Shown: positions 25,411-33,606 of the stretch, piece after piece
Numbering within the stretch: position 1 is the stretch's first letter
Layout of the letters: each line of letters begins with the position of its first letter
Source of the DNA: Pseudomonas bijieensis
GTDB lineage: Bacteria; Pseudomonadota; Gammaproteobacteria; Pseudomonadales; Pseudomonadaceae
Length of the DNA stretch: 64,000 nt
NCBI RefSeq assembly: GCF_013347965.1
Contig: NZ_CP048810.1
Location: 5,889,501-5,953,500, forward strand
Reading direction: 5' to 3'
Position numbers and translations under genes: made by a program
Notes under the pieces: model-generated
The model's database searches: none
What the model saw: only the letters and a program-made list of their open reading frames with translations
What the model was told of the DNA's origin: nothing

Positions 25411-26196
25411 TCAGAAGTGATACTTCAGCAAGAAGCTGGTATTGCTCTGGTTGGTCTTGAAGCCATCGCTGTCTTCGATCCCGTACTTGTTCTTCCAATA
25501 GTCATACTCCACGCCCACATACAACTGCTTGGCGCCGAGCTTCAACGCCTTGCCCAGGTCATACTTGATCTGCGGGTTGATGTGCAGGTTGGCGTGGTAG
25601 GTGCCTTTGGAGTTGCTGTCGTTGTCCACCACCCAGTCGATGAAACCGTCGATCAGGATGTCCGATGAACCCACCGGTACGGTGTAGGCCCAGACCGGGG
25701 TGATCTGCCAGACGTTGTCGCCGGCGCGTGGGCCTTCGGTCTGGCGGTTGTAGAAGTTCAGCTGGAAGTAGTCGAAGCCGGGGATCGCCAGGTCGAAGCC
25801 CGGGCCGATCAGGTAGGACTCGTTGTCGCCTTCGCCGAACTCATAAGTCATGGCCAGCAGCACATCCTTGATCGGGCCCAGTTCCAGCTTCTGGTCGAAG
25901 ATCTTGCCGAACGACAGGCGCGGGCTGAACTCACCGTAGTAGGTGTTCGGACCGGACTGGCTGTCGTCCTGGCCGTTGTAGAAGATCCGATCGAGGAAGA
26001 AGAAATTGTCCCCGTACTTCCAGGCGTCGGCGTGTTCGAAGGTCACGGTCTGCTGGATGCGCGGGTTGACCTGGAAATCCTTGCCATACAGGTAGGTCAG
26101 GCTGTTGTTCTGCCACTGGAACAGGTCGTCGGCCATCGCTTGGCCCGCGACCAACAAGGATCCTGCGAGTATCAGGCTGGTACACGTGTGGTTCAT
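25411..26196 (-). CDS. Tsx-like outer membrane nucleoside channel
   Basis: A signal peptide (..LLVAGQAMA) is followed by a beta-barrel of about 240 residues with alternating aromatic strands and a terminal phenylalanine (LLKYHF), as in outer membrane proteins. Motifs FQWQNNSLTYLYG and FEHADAWKYGDNFFFLDR match the Tsx/OmpK family. It likely admits nucleosides or bases across the outer membrane, which fits its place beside the urate degradation genes. GGGAG supports the ATG. The gene is on the same strand as puuD but 356 bases away, so it has its own promoter. Confidence 0.85.
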   Translation of the reverse strand: MNHTCTSLILAGSLLVAGQAMADDLFQWQNNSLTYLYGKDFQVNPRIQQTVTFEHADAWKYGDNFFFLDRIFYNGQDDSQSGPNTYYGEFSPRLSFGKIFDQKLELGPIKDVLLAMTYEFGEGDNESYLIGPGFDLAIPGFDYFQLNFYNRQTEGPRAGDNVWQITPVWAYTVPVGSSDILIDGFIDWVVDNDSNSKGTYHANLHINPQIKYDLGKALKLGAKQLYVGVEYDYWKNKYGIEDSDGFKTNQSNTSFLLKYHF

Positions 26197-26552
26197 TCGG
26201 TTGCTCCCAAAGGTAAGTGATACCGCTTTTTTTTCAGGTCAGCGCTCTGGTGTGGCGCTTTTTTCCACGGATAAAAACATCCGTTCGGTCAGCTTTTCGC
26301 TTGTGGCAGGTGCTGATAGCAAGAGCTGAGCCAAGGCCGTAAAAAGCTCGTCCAGCTATTTGGAAAAGTCGAAAAGGTGTTTTCCAGGGACGCCCGATAT
26401 CCCCCGCGATGCCGGGATAAGTTGGCGTGTCGGTCAGGATCCGATGATTTTTCTACGGCACCCGGATGCGAACGGCCGCGCAGGATACGGGCTTGCCCTG
26501 ATGGGCTCAAGTGCCCTGCAACGGCGCATTCGCGGCGAATTTGGGGCGCGGC
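26197..26552. other. Intergenic gap with the presumed tsx-like promoter
   Basis: No credible gene is seen here. The part next to the porin gene is AT-rich with T-runs (26228-26235, 26259-26264) and presumably holds its promoter. No REP, terminator or clear operator was found. Confidence 0.5.
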
Positions 26553-27854
26553 TCAGTTGGTCCGCGCGCCTTGGTTGATCCACGCGCCGATCAGATCGCG
26601 TTCCTGCTGGGTCATCTGGGTGATGTTACCCAGCGGCATGATCTGGCTGGTCACGGCCTGGGCCTGGATGCGCGCGGCTTGCTGCTGGATCTGCTGCGGG
26701 GTATCGAACATCACCCCACCCGGCGCCGCACTGAACAACGGGCTGGTGGGCTTGGCCGAGTGGCAGACCGAACAGCGTTCCTGGATCACACTGTGGACCT
26801 TCTCGAACGAAGGGCCCTGGGCGTTGGCGGCCTGAGCGGGCGCCGATACCGGTGCGGCGGGTGCCGTCGCCGGTTTAGTGCCGCCACCCACTGCCGTTTC
26901 CGGTGGCGGTTGGTACTCGATCACGCCGGGTGCCTTGGCCACCTCCGGTGTGCTGGGCATGGGCTTGGGACCGGTGACATACGCCAGGCAGATCATCGCC
27001 AGGGCACCGACCGGCAGCGTCCAGGCAAACCGGTTGCTGTCATGGCGGGTGTTGAAGTAATGGCGCACCAACACCGCCGCCACGGCGATCCCGGCCAGGA
27101 TCAGCCAGTTGTACTGGCTGCCGTAGGTGCTCGGGAAGTGGTTGCTGATCATGATGAACAGCACCGGCAAGGTGAAGTAGTTGTTGTGGCGCGAACGCAA
27201 CAAGCCCTTGGCCGGCAATGCAGGATCGGGCGTGCGGTTCTCGGCGATGGCGGCTACCAGTGCGCGCTGGGCCGGCATGATGATGCGGAACACGTTGCCG
27301 ACCATGATTGTGCCGATGACCGCACCCACGTGCAGGTAGGCACCGCGACCGCTGAACACTTTGCTGAACCCATAGGCCGCGGCGACCAGCAGCACGAACA
27401 GGATCAGGCCGAGCAGGGCAGGGCGCTTGCCCAGGGCCGAGTCGCAGAGAAAGGAATAGACGAACCAGCCGACGAACAACGAGCCGATGCCCAGGGCAAC
27501 GCCCTCGGGGCCGCTCAAGCCGCTGCCGGGGGCCAGCAGATAGACGGTCGGGTTCCAGTAGAACACCACGCACAGCAGCGCGATGCCCGACATCCAGGTG
27601 AAGTAGGCTTCCCACTTGAACCAGTGCAGGTTGTCCGGCATGGACGGTGGTGCGAGTTTGTATTTTTCCAGGTGGTAGATACCGCCACCGTGGATGGCCC
27701 ACAGGTCGCCGGCCAGGCCGCTCCTGGGATTGACGCGATTGAGGTTGTTTTCCAGCCAGACGAAGTAGAACGACGCGCCGATCCAGGCCACGCCAGTGAT
27801 CATATGAACCCAGCGCACGCTCAGGTTCAGCCATTCCAGCATATGTGCTTCCAC
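26553..27854 (-). CDS. puuD: Urate hydroxylase PuuD (membrane urate oxidase with cytochrome c domain)
   Basis: Eight or so membrane segments cover residues 1-290 (WLNLSVRWVHMITGVAWIGA at the start). A proline/alanine linker follows, then a cytochrome c domain with heme motif CSVCH near residue 360 and distal Met in QIMPLG. PuuD oxidises urate to 5-hydroxyisourate and passes electrons to a c-type cytochrome chain, replacing soluble urate oxidase. The GTG start is supported by AGAGG upstream. It is the last gene of the puuE-uraD-alc-allA-puuD run. Confidence 0.93.
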   Translation of the reverse strand: MEAHMLEWLNLSVRWVHMITGVAWIGASFYFVWLENNLNRVNPRSGLAGDLWAIHGGGIYHLEKYKLAPPSMPDNLHWFKWEAYFTWMSGIALLCVVFYWNPTVYLLAPGSGLSGPEGVALGIGSLFVGWFVYSFLCDSALGKRPALLGLILFVLLVAAAYGFSKVFSGRGAYLHVGAVIGTIMVGNVFRIIMPAQRALVAAIAENRTPDPALPAKGLLRSRHNNYFTLPVLFIMISNHFPSTYGSQYNWLILAGIAVAAVLVRHYFNTRHDSNRFAWTLPVGALAMICLAYVTGPKPMPSTPEVAKAPGVIEYQPPPETAVGGGTKPATAPAAPVSAPAQAANAQGPSFEKVHSVIQERCSVCHSAKPTSPLFSAAPGGVMFDTPQQIQQQAARIQAQAVTSQIMPLGNITQMTQQERDLIGAWINQGARTN

Positions 27855-27905
27855 AGTCTTTACCTCTCGCCCGTCACGCTTGTATTCGCGTGATCGGACC
27901 TTCTC

Positions 27906-28409
27906 TTATTGGTGGGGGGCGAGGATCAATAGCTCATCCTCTTTGAAGAAATGCTCATCGCAGTTATTGCCTGTGCCACTGCGATCAACCACCAGGAAGT
28001 CATCCCGCTTTTCGATCGTCAGCACCGGGTGGTGCCAGACGCCGCGATGGTAATTAATGCCCTGCCTGCCGTTGGTGACGAAGGCGCGGACCAAGCCTGA
28101 TACAGGTGCATCGCCAAGTGGCGCGACCACGATCAGAAAGGGGTTGCCGAGCAGCGGAATGAAGGCCTGGCTGCCCAGCGGATGGCGCTCCAGCATGCGC
28201 ACGGTCAGCGGCATGTCCAGCGCGTCGGCGCGGAAGATGCTGATGATCGCCTTGTCGTCCGGCGTGGCGGTTTCCACCGTCGCCAGGCGATGGAAACGCA
28301 TGGTCGAACCGTTGTTGATCATGAAGTGATCGCTGCCGTCGGTTTCGATCACGTCACCGAACGGGGCGAAGGCTTCTTTGGTCAACGGTTCGATCTTGAG
28401 TGTGCGCAT
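27906..28409 (-). CDS. allA: Ureidoglycolate lyase AllA
   Basis: The 167-residue cupin protein begins MRTLKIEPLTKEAFAPFGDV, the conserved start. FVTNGRQGINYHRGVWHHP is the diagnostic motif of the active site. It splits ureidoglycolate to glyoxylate and urea, the last step of allantoin breakdown. A TTG six codons upstream gives a longer but unsupported frame. It lies between alc and puuD, separated from alc by a REP pair. Confidence 0.95.
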   Translation of the reverse strand: MRTLKIEPLTKEAFAPFGDVIETDGSDHFMINNGSTMRFHRLATVETATPDDKAIISIFRADALDMPLTVRMLERHPLGSQAFIPLLGNPFLIVVAPLGDAPVSGLVRAFVTNGRQGINYHRGVWHHPVLTIEKRDDFLVVDRSGTGNNCDEHFFKEDELLILAPHQ

Positions 28410-28451
28410 GCTGGTCTTCTTATCCAAAATTCTGAGTTGTTTGTTCGATTG

Positions 28452-28518
28452 CTATCGCGAGCAGGCTCGCTCCCACATTTGACCGCGTACTCCTGTGGGA
28501 GCGAGCCTGCTCGCGATT
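28452..28518. repeat. REP pair in outward order between alc and allA
   Basis: Here CGCGAGCAGGCTCGCTCCCACA comes first and GTGGGAGCGAGCCTGCTCGCG second, the reverse of most pairs in the window. It sits inside an operon between alc and allA. Confidence 0.8.
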
Positions 28519-28529
28519 GGCCTCACTGC

Positions 28530-29525
28530 TTATTTTGAGACCTTGCCGAGCACCCGCAGGCGACTCACCCCGCCATCCGGAAACACATTCAAGCGGATGT
28601 GGGTGATCGGCCCCAGGGCTTTGATCTGTTCGGCGAAGGTGTGTTCGGCGTGCATCTCCAGTTTCTGGCTCGGCAGCAGTTCGCGCCAGAACAGCGACTG
28701 GGTTTCGATCTGGCTGTCGGTGCCGCCCTTGACGAACGCGCCCTGGATCGAGCAGCTGTCGGGGTAGTTGCCCTTGAAGTGCAGGGTGTCGACGATGACT
28801 TTCTCGACCTCGCCGGCATGACCCAGGGCGACGATCACCCAATCATTGCCCGGGGTGCGACGCCGGGCGGTTTCCCAGCCGTCGCCCATGTTCACGCCAC
28901 GACCCGGGTTGAGGATGTTGCTCATGCGGCCGAAGTGCTCGTCGGAGCAGGCCAGTGCACGACCACCGTTAAGGGCCGCAGCCAGGTCGATCTGTTCGTT
29001 GTCGCCCACGGCCGACCAGTCGCGGTACGGAATGCCGTAGACCCGCAGCCGGGCCACGCCGCCATCGGGGTAGATGTTGAAGCGCAGGTGACTGAAGGCC
29101 TGGTCGTTGCTGATCTCATGGTAGTGGTGGCTGTTGCCTTGCAGCTCTACCGCCGACAGCACTTCAGTCCACTGGGTGTTTTCGTCCGGCTCGCCCTCGG
29201 TCAGGAAGCAGGCTTCCAGGGAGGCCGACGGTGGGTAGTTGCCGGTGAAGAATGAGGTGTCGATGTCCACGCCTTTGATCGACCCCGCCACGCCCAGGCG
29301 GATCACCGCGCTGTCGTAGCCTTCGAAGCGCTTGCGGCGCGACTCCCAGCCGTCCATCCATTTGCCGTTGTCATCGAACACGCCCTCCTTCCATACGGCC
29401 GGGGTCGGTTGGAACAAACGGTTGGCGTCGGCGAACCAGTCATCGGTGACCGAAATGATCTTGGTGCCGAGGCGGGCGTCGGCCAGGTTGACGAACTTCT
29501 CGAAAGGTACGGCGTAAGCTTTCAT
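28530..29525 (-). CDS. alc: Allantoicase
   Basis: The protein of 331 residues has two homologous halves, each with a jelly-roll. The pattern [34 protein letters not shown] occurs in the second half and [29 protein letters not shown] in the first; this duplication defines allantoicases. It cleaves allantoate to ureidoglycolate and urea in the cytoplasm. It is in the purine catabolic operon downstream of uraD. Confidence 0.96.
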   Translation of the reverse strand: MKAYAVPFEKFVNLADARLGTKIISVTDDWFADANRLFQPTPAVWKEGVFDDNGKWMDGWESRRKRFEGYDSAVIRLGVAGSIKGVDIDTSFFTGNYPPSASLEACFLTEGEPDENTQWTEVLSAVELQGNSHHYHEISNDQAFSHLRFNIYPDGGVARLRVYGIPYRDWSAVGDNEQIDLAAALNGGRALACSDEHFGRMSNILNPGRGVNMGDGWETARRRTPGNDWVIVALGHAGEVEKVIVDTLHFKGNYPDSCSIQGAFVKGGTDSQIETQSLFWRELLPSQKLEMHAEHTFAEQIKALGPITHIRLNVFPDGGVSRLRVLGKVSK

Positions 29526-29590
29526 TCTTCTTGTCTGCCTTTAATGAGTGGCTGGGGATGCTTGCAGGACCTGGGTCTCAGGGCTGCTCG

Positions 29591-30106
29591 CTAAAGGGTC
29601 AGTAGTCGGAACAACGCGATCTTGTTGATCTCTGCCAGCGCGCATTTGAATTCGGTGTCTACCGAGTGATGGATGCGCGTTTCGAACGCCGCGAGGATCT
29701 GATGCCGGTTGCTGCCTTTTACCGCCATGATGAAGGGAAACTTGAACTTGGCCTTATAGGCCTCGTTCAGCTCGGTGAAGCGTTGAAACTCATCGCTCGA
29801 GCATTGGTGGATACCGGCGCCAGCCTGTTCGTTCGTGCTGGCTTCGGTCAGTTGGCCCTGGACGGCGGCTTTGCCGGCCAGGTCCGGGTGAGCGTTGATC
29901 AGCGCCAGTTGGCTGGCGTGATCGGCGCTCAACAGGATGTCGCTCATGCGCTGGTGCAGGGTTTCGATCTGGTCAATGGACGAGTCCTGGCCCAGGTCGA
30001 AGGCCTTTTCGGCCACCCATGGCGAATGTTCGTAGATATCGGCGAAGGCTTTGACGAACGCTTCGCGGCTCAAGGTGGACGGCTTGAGGGTCTGGAAGGC
30101 GGTCAT
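29591..30106 (-). CDS. uraD: OHCU decarboxylase UraD
   Basis: The 171-residue helical protein has the catalytic His in SILLSADHASQLALINAHPDLAGKA, split here as ADHASQ and NAHPDLAGKAA, and FPFIMAVKG near residue 130. It converts 2-oxo-4-hydroxy-4-carboxy-5-ureidoimidazoline to S-allantoin. The ATG overlaps the stop of puuE (ATGA), with AGGAG seven bases upstream. Confidence 0.95.
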   Translation of the reverse strand: MTAFQTLKPSTLSREAFVKAFADIYEHSPWVAEKAFDLGQDSSIDQIETLHQRMSDILLSADHASQLALINAHPDLAGKAAVQGQLTEASTNEQAGAGIHQCSSDEFQRFTELNEAYKAKFKFPFIMAVKGSNRHQILAAFETRIHHSVDTEFKCALAEINKIALFRLLTL

Positions 30107-31044
30107 TTCGAAGCTCCTGGGTTTGAAGCTCCCGGATACGGATGGGTCTTTTGCCAGTGTCGGGCGATGTCGACGCGACGACTGAACCAGACCTGCTCAT
30201 GGCTCTTGGCGTATTCGAGGAAACGCTTGAGGGCGGCAAGGCGCGCAGGACGGCCGATCAGGCGGCAGTGCAGGCCGATGGAGAGCATCTTCGGCGCCTC
30301 GGTACCTTCGGCATACAGTACGTCGAAGGCATCCTTGAGGTATTGGAAGAAGTCGTCGCCCTTGTTGAAACCCTGCACCTGGGTGAAGCGCATGTCGTTG
30401 GTGTCCAGGGTGTAGGGAATCACCAGGTGCGGCTTGCCGTTGGGGGTGTTCGGTTCCCAGTAGGGCAGGTCGTCGTCGTAGGTGTCGCTGTCATAGAGAA
30501 AACCGCCTTCCTCCATCACCAGCCGACGGGTGTTGGGGCCGGTGCGGCCGGTGTACCAGCCCAGCGGACGTTCGCCGCTGATCTCGGTGAGGATGCGGAT
30601 CGCTTCGAGCATGTGCTCGCGTTCCTGGGCCTCATCCATGTATTGATAGTCGATCCAGCGATAGCCGTGACTGCAGATTTCGTGACCGGCGGCGACCATG
30701 GCGCGAATCACGTCCGGATGGCGCTGGGCGGCCATGGCCACGGCGAAAATGGTCAGCGGAATGTCGAACTCCTTGAACAGCTTGAGGATCCGCCAGACCC
30801 CGGCGCGGCTGCCATACTCATACAGCGATTCCATGCTCATGTTGCGCTCGCCTTGCAACGGTTGCGCCGCGACCATCTCCGAAAGGAATGCTTCGGACTC
30901 CTTGTCGCCATGCAGGATGTTGCGCTCGCCGCCTTCTTCATAGTTGAGCACGAAGGACAGGGCGATGCGGGCATTGCCCGGCCACTGGGGATGGGGAGGG
31001 TTACTGCCGTAACCGATCAGGTCGCGTGGGTAGTCAGCGCTCAC
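30103..31044 (-). CDS. puuE: Allantoinase PuuE (polysaccharide deacetylase fold)
   Basis: The GTG start follows AAGGAAG by six bases, and SADYPRDLIGYGSNPPHPQW is the conserved N-terminus. The NodB-like fold is seen in ISHG-type metal motif EICSHGYRWIDYQ and in TIFAVAMAAQRHPDVI. It hydrolyses allantoin to allantoate and is unrelated to the metal-dependent AllB enzymes. It is the first gene of the minus-strand purine operon and diverges from hiuH. Confidence 0.94.
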   Translation of the reverse strand: MSADYPRDLIGYGSNPPHPQWPGNARIALSFVLNYEEGGERNILHGDKESEAFLSEMVAAQPLQGERNMSMESLYEYGSRAGVWRILKLFKEFDIPLTIFAVAMAAQRHPDVIRAMVAAGHEICSHGYRWIDYQYMDEAQEREHMLEAIRILTEISGERPLGWYTGRTGPNTRRLVMEEGGFLYDSDTYDDDLPYWEPNTPNGKPHLVIPYTLDTNDMRFTQVQGFNKGDDFFQYLKDAFDVLYAEGTEAPKMLSIGLHCRLIGRPARLAALKRFLEYAKSHEQVWFSRRVDIARHWQKTHPYPGASNPGASK

Positions 31045-31125
31045 TGCAGTCTTCCTTCTTGTTCGAACCATGTGGGTGGCGCTCCTGGCGATGGGGCACA
31101 GGCTGGCGTCACGACGATGGGGTGA

Positions 31126-31135
31126 TTGTATACAA
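31126..31135. promoter_or_regulatory. Palindromic operator candidate TTGTATACAA upstream of puuE
   Basis: A perfect 10-bp palindrome lies 82 bases before the puuE start. The same ten bases occur upstream of the purine permease (39659-39668). The form fits GntR/FCD-type sites (TNGTNNNACNA-like). Confidence 0.55.
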
Positions 31136-31210
31136 CTTTATGTGCGATTTGTAAGCCCGGTTTTTTGCATTTTTCACTGCTGTCCCTGGTTTGTCTACAC
31201 TGCAAGAAAC

Positions 31211-31226
31211 CTGCCCATTTGGTCAA
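31211..31226. promoter_or_regulatory. RutR-like site in the puuE/hiuH gap
   Basis: CTGCCCATTTGGTCAA matches the E. coli RutR consensus TTGACCAnnTGGTCAA at 12 of 14 defined positions. A second related site lies at 39617-39632. RutR senses pyrimidines and links nucleobase metabolism; whether a RutR acts here is inference. Confidence 0.4.
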
Positions 31227-31320
31227 TTAATAGGGGTAAGAATAGCGTATTCGTTGGTTCGGCTTGAGATTGGGCAGGAACCAGGGTCGGAACAGGTATA
31301 GGCAAAATATCGGTTTTTTA

Positions 31321-31330
31321 TTGTGTACAA
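31321..31330. promoter_or_regulatory. Second TTGTATACAA-like site, near hiuH
   Basis: TTGTGTACAA differs from the perfect palindrome at one position and lies about 130 bases before the hiuH start. With 31126 and 31211 it accounts for the notable signals in the 414-base divergent gap. Confidence 0.45.
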
Positions 31331-31458
31331 TTTTCTTTTAAAGTGTCTTAATTCGTTCATCGCCGTGGCGTTTCGTGCTCCGAAACGGTGCGGCCTGTCT
31401 TTCAACTGATTCAGGAGGCGTCGTGTCGGACTGCACTGCAGCGAGGCGCGCACAATCA

Positions 31459-31812
31459 ATGGGACGTTTGACTACTCACGTTTTGGATGCCGCACATGGC
31501 TGCCCGGGCAGCTCGATCAAGGTCGAGTTGTACCGTGTGGAAGGTTCGCAACTGCAACTGGTCGCCAGCGCGCTGACCAACAGCGACGGCCGTTGCGACG
31601 CGCCGCTGTTGCAAGGGGATGACTACCGTTCGGGAGTCTATCAATTGCAATTCCACGCCGGCGATTACTACCGCGCCCGTGGCGTGCAACTGCCCGATCC
31701 GGCGTTCCTGGACGTGGTGGTGCTGCGCTTCGGCATTTCAGCCGAGCAGGAGCACTACCATGTGCCCTTGTTGATTTCGCCTTACGCCTATTCCACCTAT
31801 CGAGGCAGTTGA
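31459..31812 (+). CDS. hiuH: 5-hydroxyisourate hydrolase HiuH (transthyretin-like)
   Basis: The mature core begins MGRLTTHVLDAAHG and ends YSTYRGS, the C-terminal YRGS tetrapeptide of HIU hydrolases. HVLDAAHG carries the first catalytic His, and the HYHVPLLISPYAY segment the others. The 117-residue length is standard. A GTG at 31423 with AGGAGG just upstream would add 12 residues and may be the true start. It acts after PuuD and before UraD and is transcribed away from them. Confidence 0.93.
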   Translation: MGRLTTHVLDAAHGCPGSSIKVELYRVEGSQLQLVASALTNSDGRCDAPLLQGDDYRSGVYQLQFHAGDYYRARGVQLPDPAFLDVVVLRFGISAEQEHYHVPLLISPYAYSTYRGS

Positions 31813-31836
31813 CCCCCAAGCAGCTGCCTTGTCCTG

Positions 31837-31896
31837 GAAGCGACTGCGCATGGCGCTTCTTTGGTTTTTCGCCCGCTCACACTGCGGGCTTTTTTA
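31837..31896 (+). terminator. Two consecutive hairpin terminators after hiuH
   Basis: GAAGCG/CGCTTC with TTTGGTTTTT is followed by GCCCGC/GCGGGC with TTTTTT. Both read as rho-independent terminators for hiuH; the second faces the end of the converging gene. Confidence 0.7.
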
Positions 31897-31905
31897 TCTC
31901 GCCGC

Positions 31906-33468
31906 TCACAGCCTGGAATTGTTATCCCGGATGATGAAAACCGTGTCCGGGTAGCCGGCCCGGATCTGGCAGCCGCCTTTGAGCCAGATGATCTCGCCCC
32001 TTTCATGGGCCCTCCTGACGGCTTTCGCGGCAGTTGCTCCGACCTGCAGGTCCAGGCTGACGCTGGCCGTGTTCGGATCGGTGTGCGATGGCAGATAAAT
32101 CTTCTGACCCTTGGTGCGATGCAGGCTAATGAAAAACAGATAATCATGGCCTCTTCGACTGAATACCAGGGCGGCAAAACTGTTGAAGGTGCTGGGTTCG
32201 AGGACGGTATAGCCATTACGAGTCAGGACGTCGGCCATGAAACGCTTGATGTCTGTGGGCGAGTAAGACGAGGCTACGTAGTCCCATTGCTGCTGGAACT
32301 GCTGGGGATCGAAGTCCAGGCGATCCAGGGATCTCATCGACACCGTACTCGGCAGTTGGATCGAGCGGGAGTTGCCTGTGGTGGGAGGTAATGTCGGGGT
32401 AATGGGTAGCATCAACAACGGATCGGACCATTGTGGATGCAATGACGGCGTGCCCGTTTGCCAACTGCTATAAATCTGCCGGAGCGCAGTCAACCCCGCG
32501 GCGTCGGCAACCGACGAATCGTTCGCGAGTTCGAATTGCTTCCTGGCGATGTTCTCCGCCGTCCTGGCAGATAATTCAGGAAAGGCTGCCTTGACGTAAT
32601 CCGTCAATGGTTTGTCGAAGGGAAGCCTGGGATCGATTTCCCAGCGATTGTCGGGCGACAGGCGCATGGCGCCTCGGGGTTGCTCGTCGGGGGTACTCTT
32701 GAGCACTATCTCCAGCGTCTCGAATTCATAGTGTGGATGGTCCGGGGCCTGGATATAGGTGATCGGATATTCCCGTGCGTCGCTGCGTGTCAGCACCTTG
32801 TAGTGGGTACCGTCTACCGTGATGAAGGCGGTCCCTGCCGGTGGATACGGCAGCAGTTCCCAGTGTTGCTTGAAGGGGGCGGTTGCGGTGTTCGCGCGCT
32901 TGGGGGCAACCTCCTGCGCAGGCTCATCGTCCGACGGCCTTCGGCGCGAAGAGGTGGGTTGGGGATCGTTGCCTTGCGCCGTGGCATCGTCCGGAACGCG
33001 TCGCCACAGGAGACTGCCTTCCACTTGTTCGAGGCGTGGTCCGGAGGCGATGAGTTCAGTGCCTAGCCGGGCCCGGTAATTCTGGTCGGCATCGCGACCC
33101 AATAGCACCGTGCCGCCTTCCGACAATTGCACATAGGTGCGTGTCCTGAACGTGCGGATGCCGGAGGTTGCGTCGGGCTCCGATAACAGGGGGACCAGTT
33201 CGGGTGAAAGATGATAATGGTCCAGCGACACTGCCGTGGTGAACTCCTGGATGGGCGTCTGCGAGGTGATTTCGGCGAACTGGATGGTGGGAGACTGGGG
33301 TTCGGTGGCTTCAGGTTGTCGTCCGGGCGACGTGACGGGCGCCTGGTCGGTTCCTTCTCCTCGGGACGGGCTTCTGGGCACTGTTTCCAGTGACGCATCG
33401 CGACTGCTGTGGGGCGTGTCGGGAGACGAAGTTGGAAGGTTGGGGCGGGTGTTTCGTCTTGGGCTCAT
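31906..33468 (-). CDS. Large hypothetical protein next to the Mcf/RTX-like toxin, possible effector
   Basis: AACAGGAA five to six bases before the ATG supports a start at MSPRRNTRPN; a longer frame begins 15 codons earlier. Residues 1-75 are proline/serine-rich and disordered, as in many secreted effectors. The middle (about 200-330) holds short beta-rich units (AFITVDGTHYKVL, NRWEIDPRLPFDKPL). The last 120 residues (DIKRFMADVLTRNGYTVLE.., YLFFISLHRTKGQKIYL) look like a separate alpha/beta domain. There is no signal peptide. It lies 138 bases after the toxin on the same strand. I do not recognise a family, and base composition looks more AT-rich than in flanking core genes. Confidence 0.55.
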   Translation of the reverse strand: MSPRRNTRPNLPTSSPDTPHSSRDASLETVPRSPSRGEGTDQAPVTSPGRQPEATEPQSPTIQFAEITSQTPIQEFTTAVSLDHYHLSPELVPLLSEPDATSGIRTFRTRTYVQLSEGGTVLLGRDADQNYRARLGTELIASGPRLEQVEGSLLWRRVPDDATAQGNDPQPTSSRRRPSDDEPAQEVAPKRANTATAPFKQHWELLPYPPAGTAFITVDGTHYKVLTRSDAREYPITYIQAPDHPHYEFETLEIVLKSTPDEQPRGAMRLSPDNRWEIDPRLPFDKPLTDYVKAAFPELSARTAENIARKQFELANDSSVADAAGLTALRQIYSSWQTGTPSLHPQWSDPLLMLPITPTLPPTTGNSRSIQLPSTVSMRSLDRLDFDPQQFQQQWDYVASSYSPTDIKRFMADVLTRNGYTVLEPSTFNSFAALVFSRRGHDYLFFISLHRTKGQKIYLPSHTDPNTASVSLDLQVGATAAKAVRRAHERGEIIWLKGGCQIRAGYPDTVFIIRDNNSRL

Positions 33469-33606
33469 TGGGATTCCTGTTCCTTCAGGTTTGGAGAGTG
33501 ATGAATGACTCATTCATTCATCGTGAAGCAATGCCCTGCCTTGCGTTCTACGCATCGACAGGTCACCGGCTTGAGGATGTTCCTTGAAACTGCTCAAGCC
33601 CGTGCA

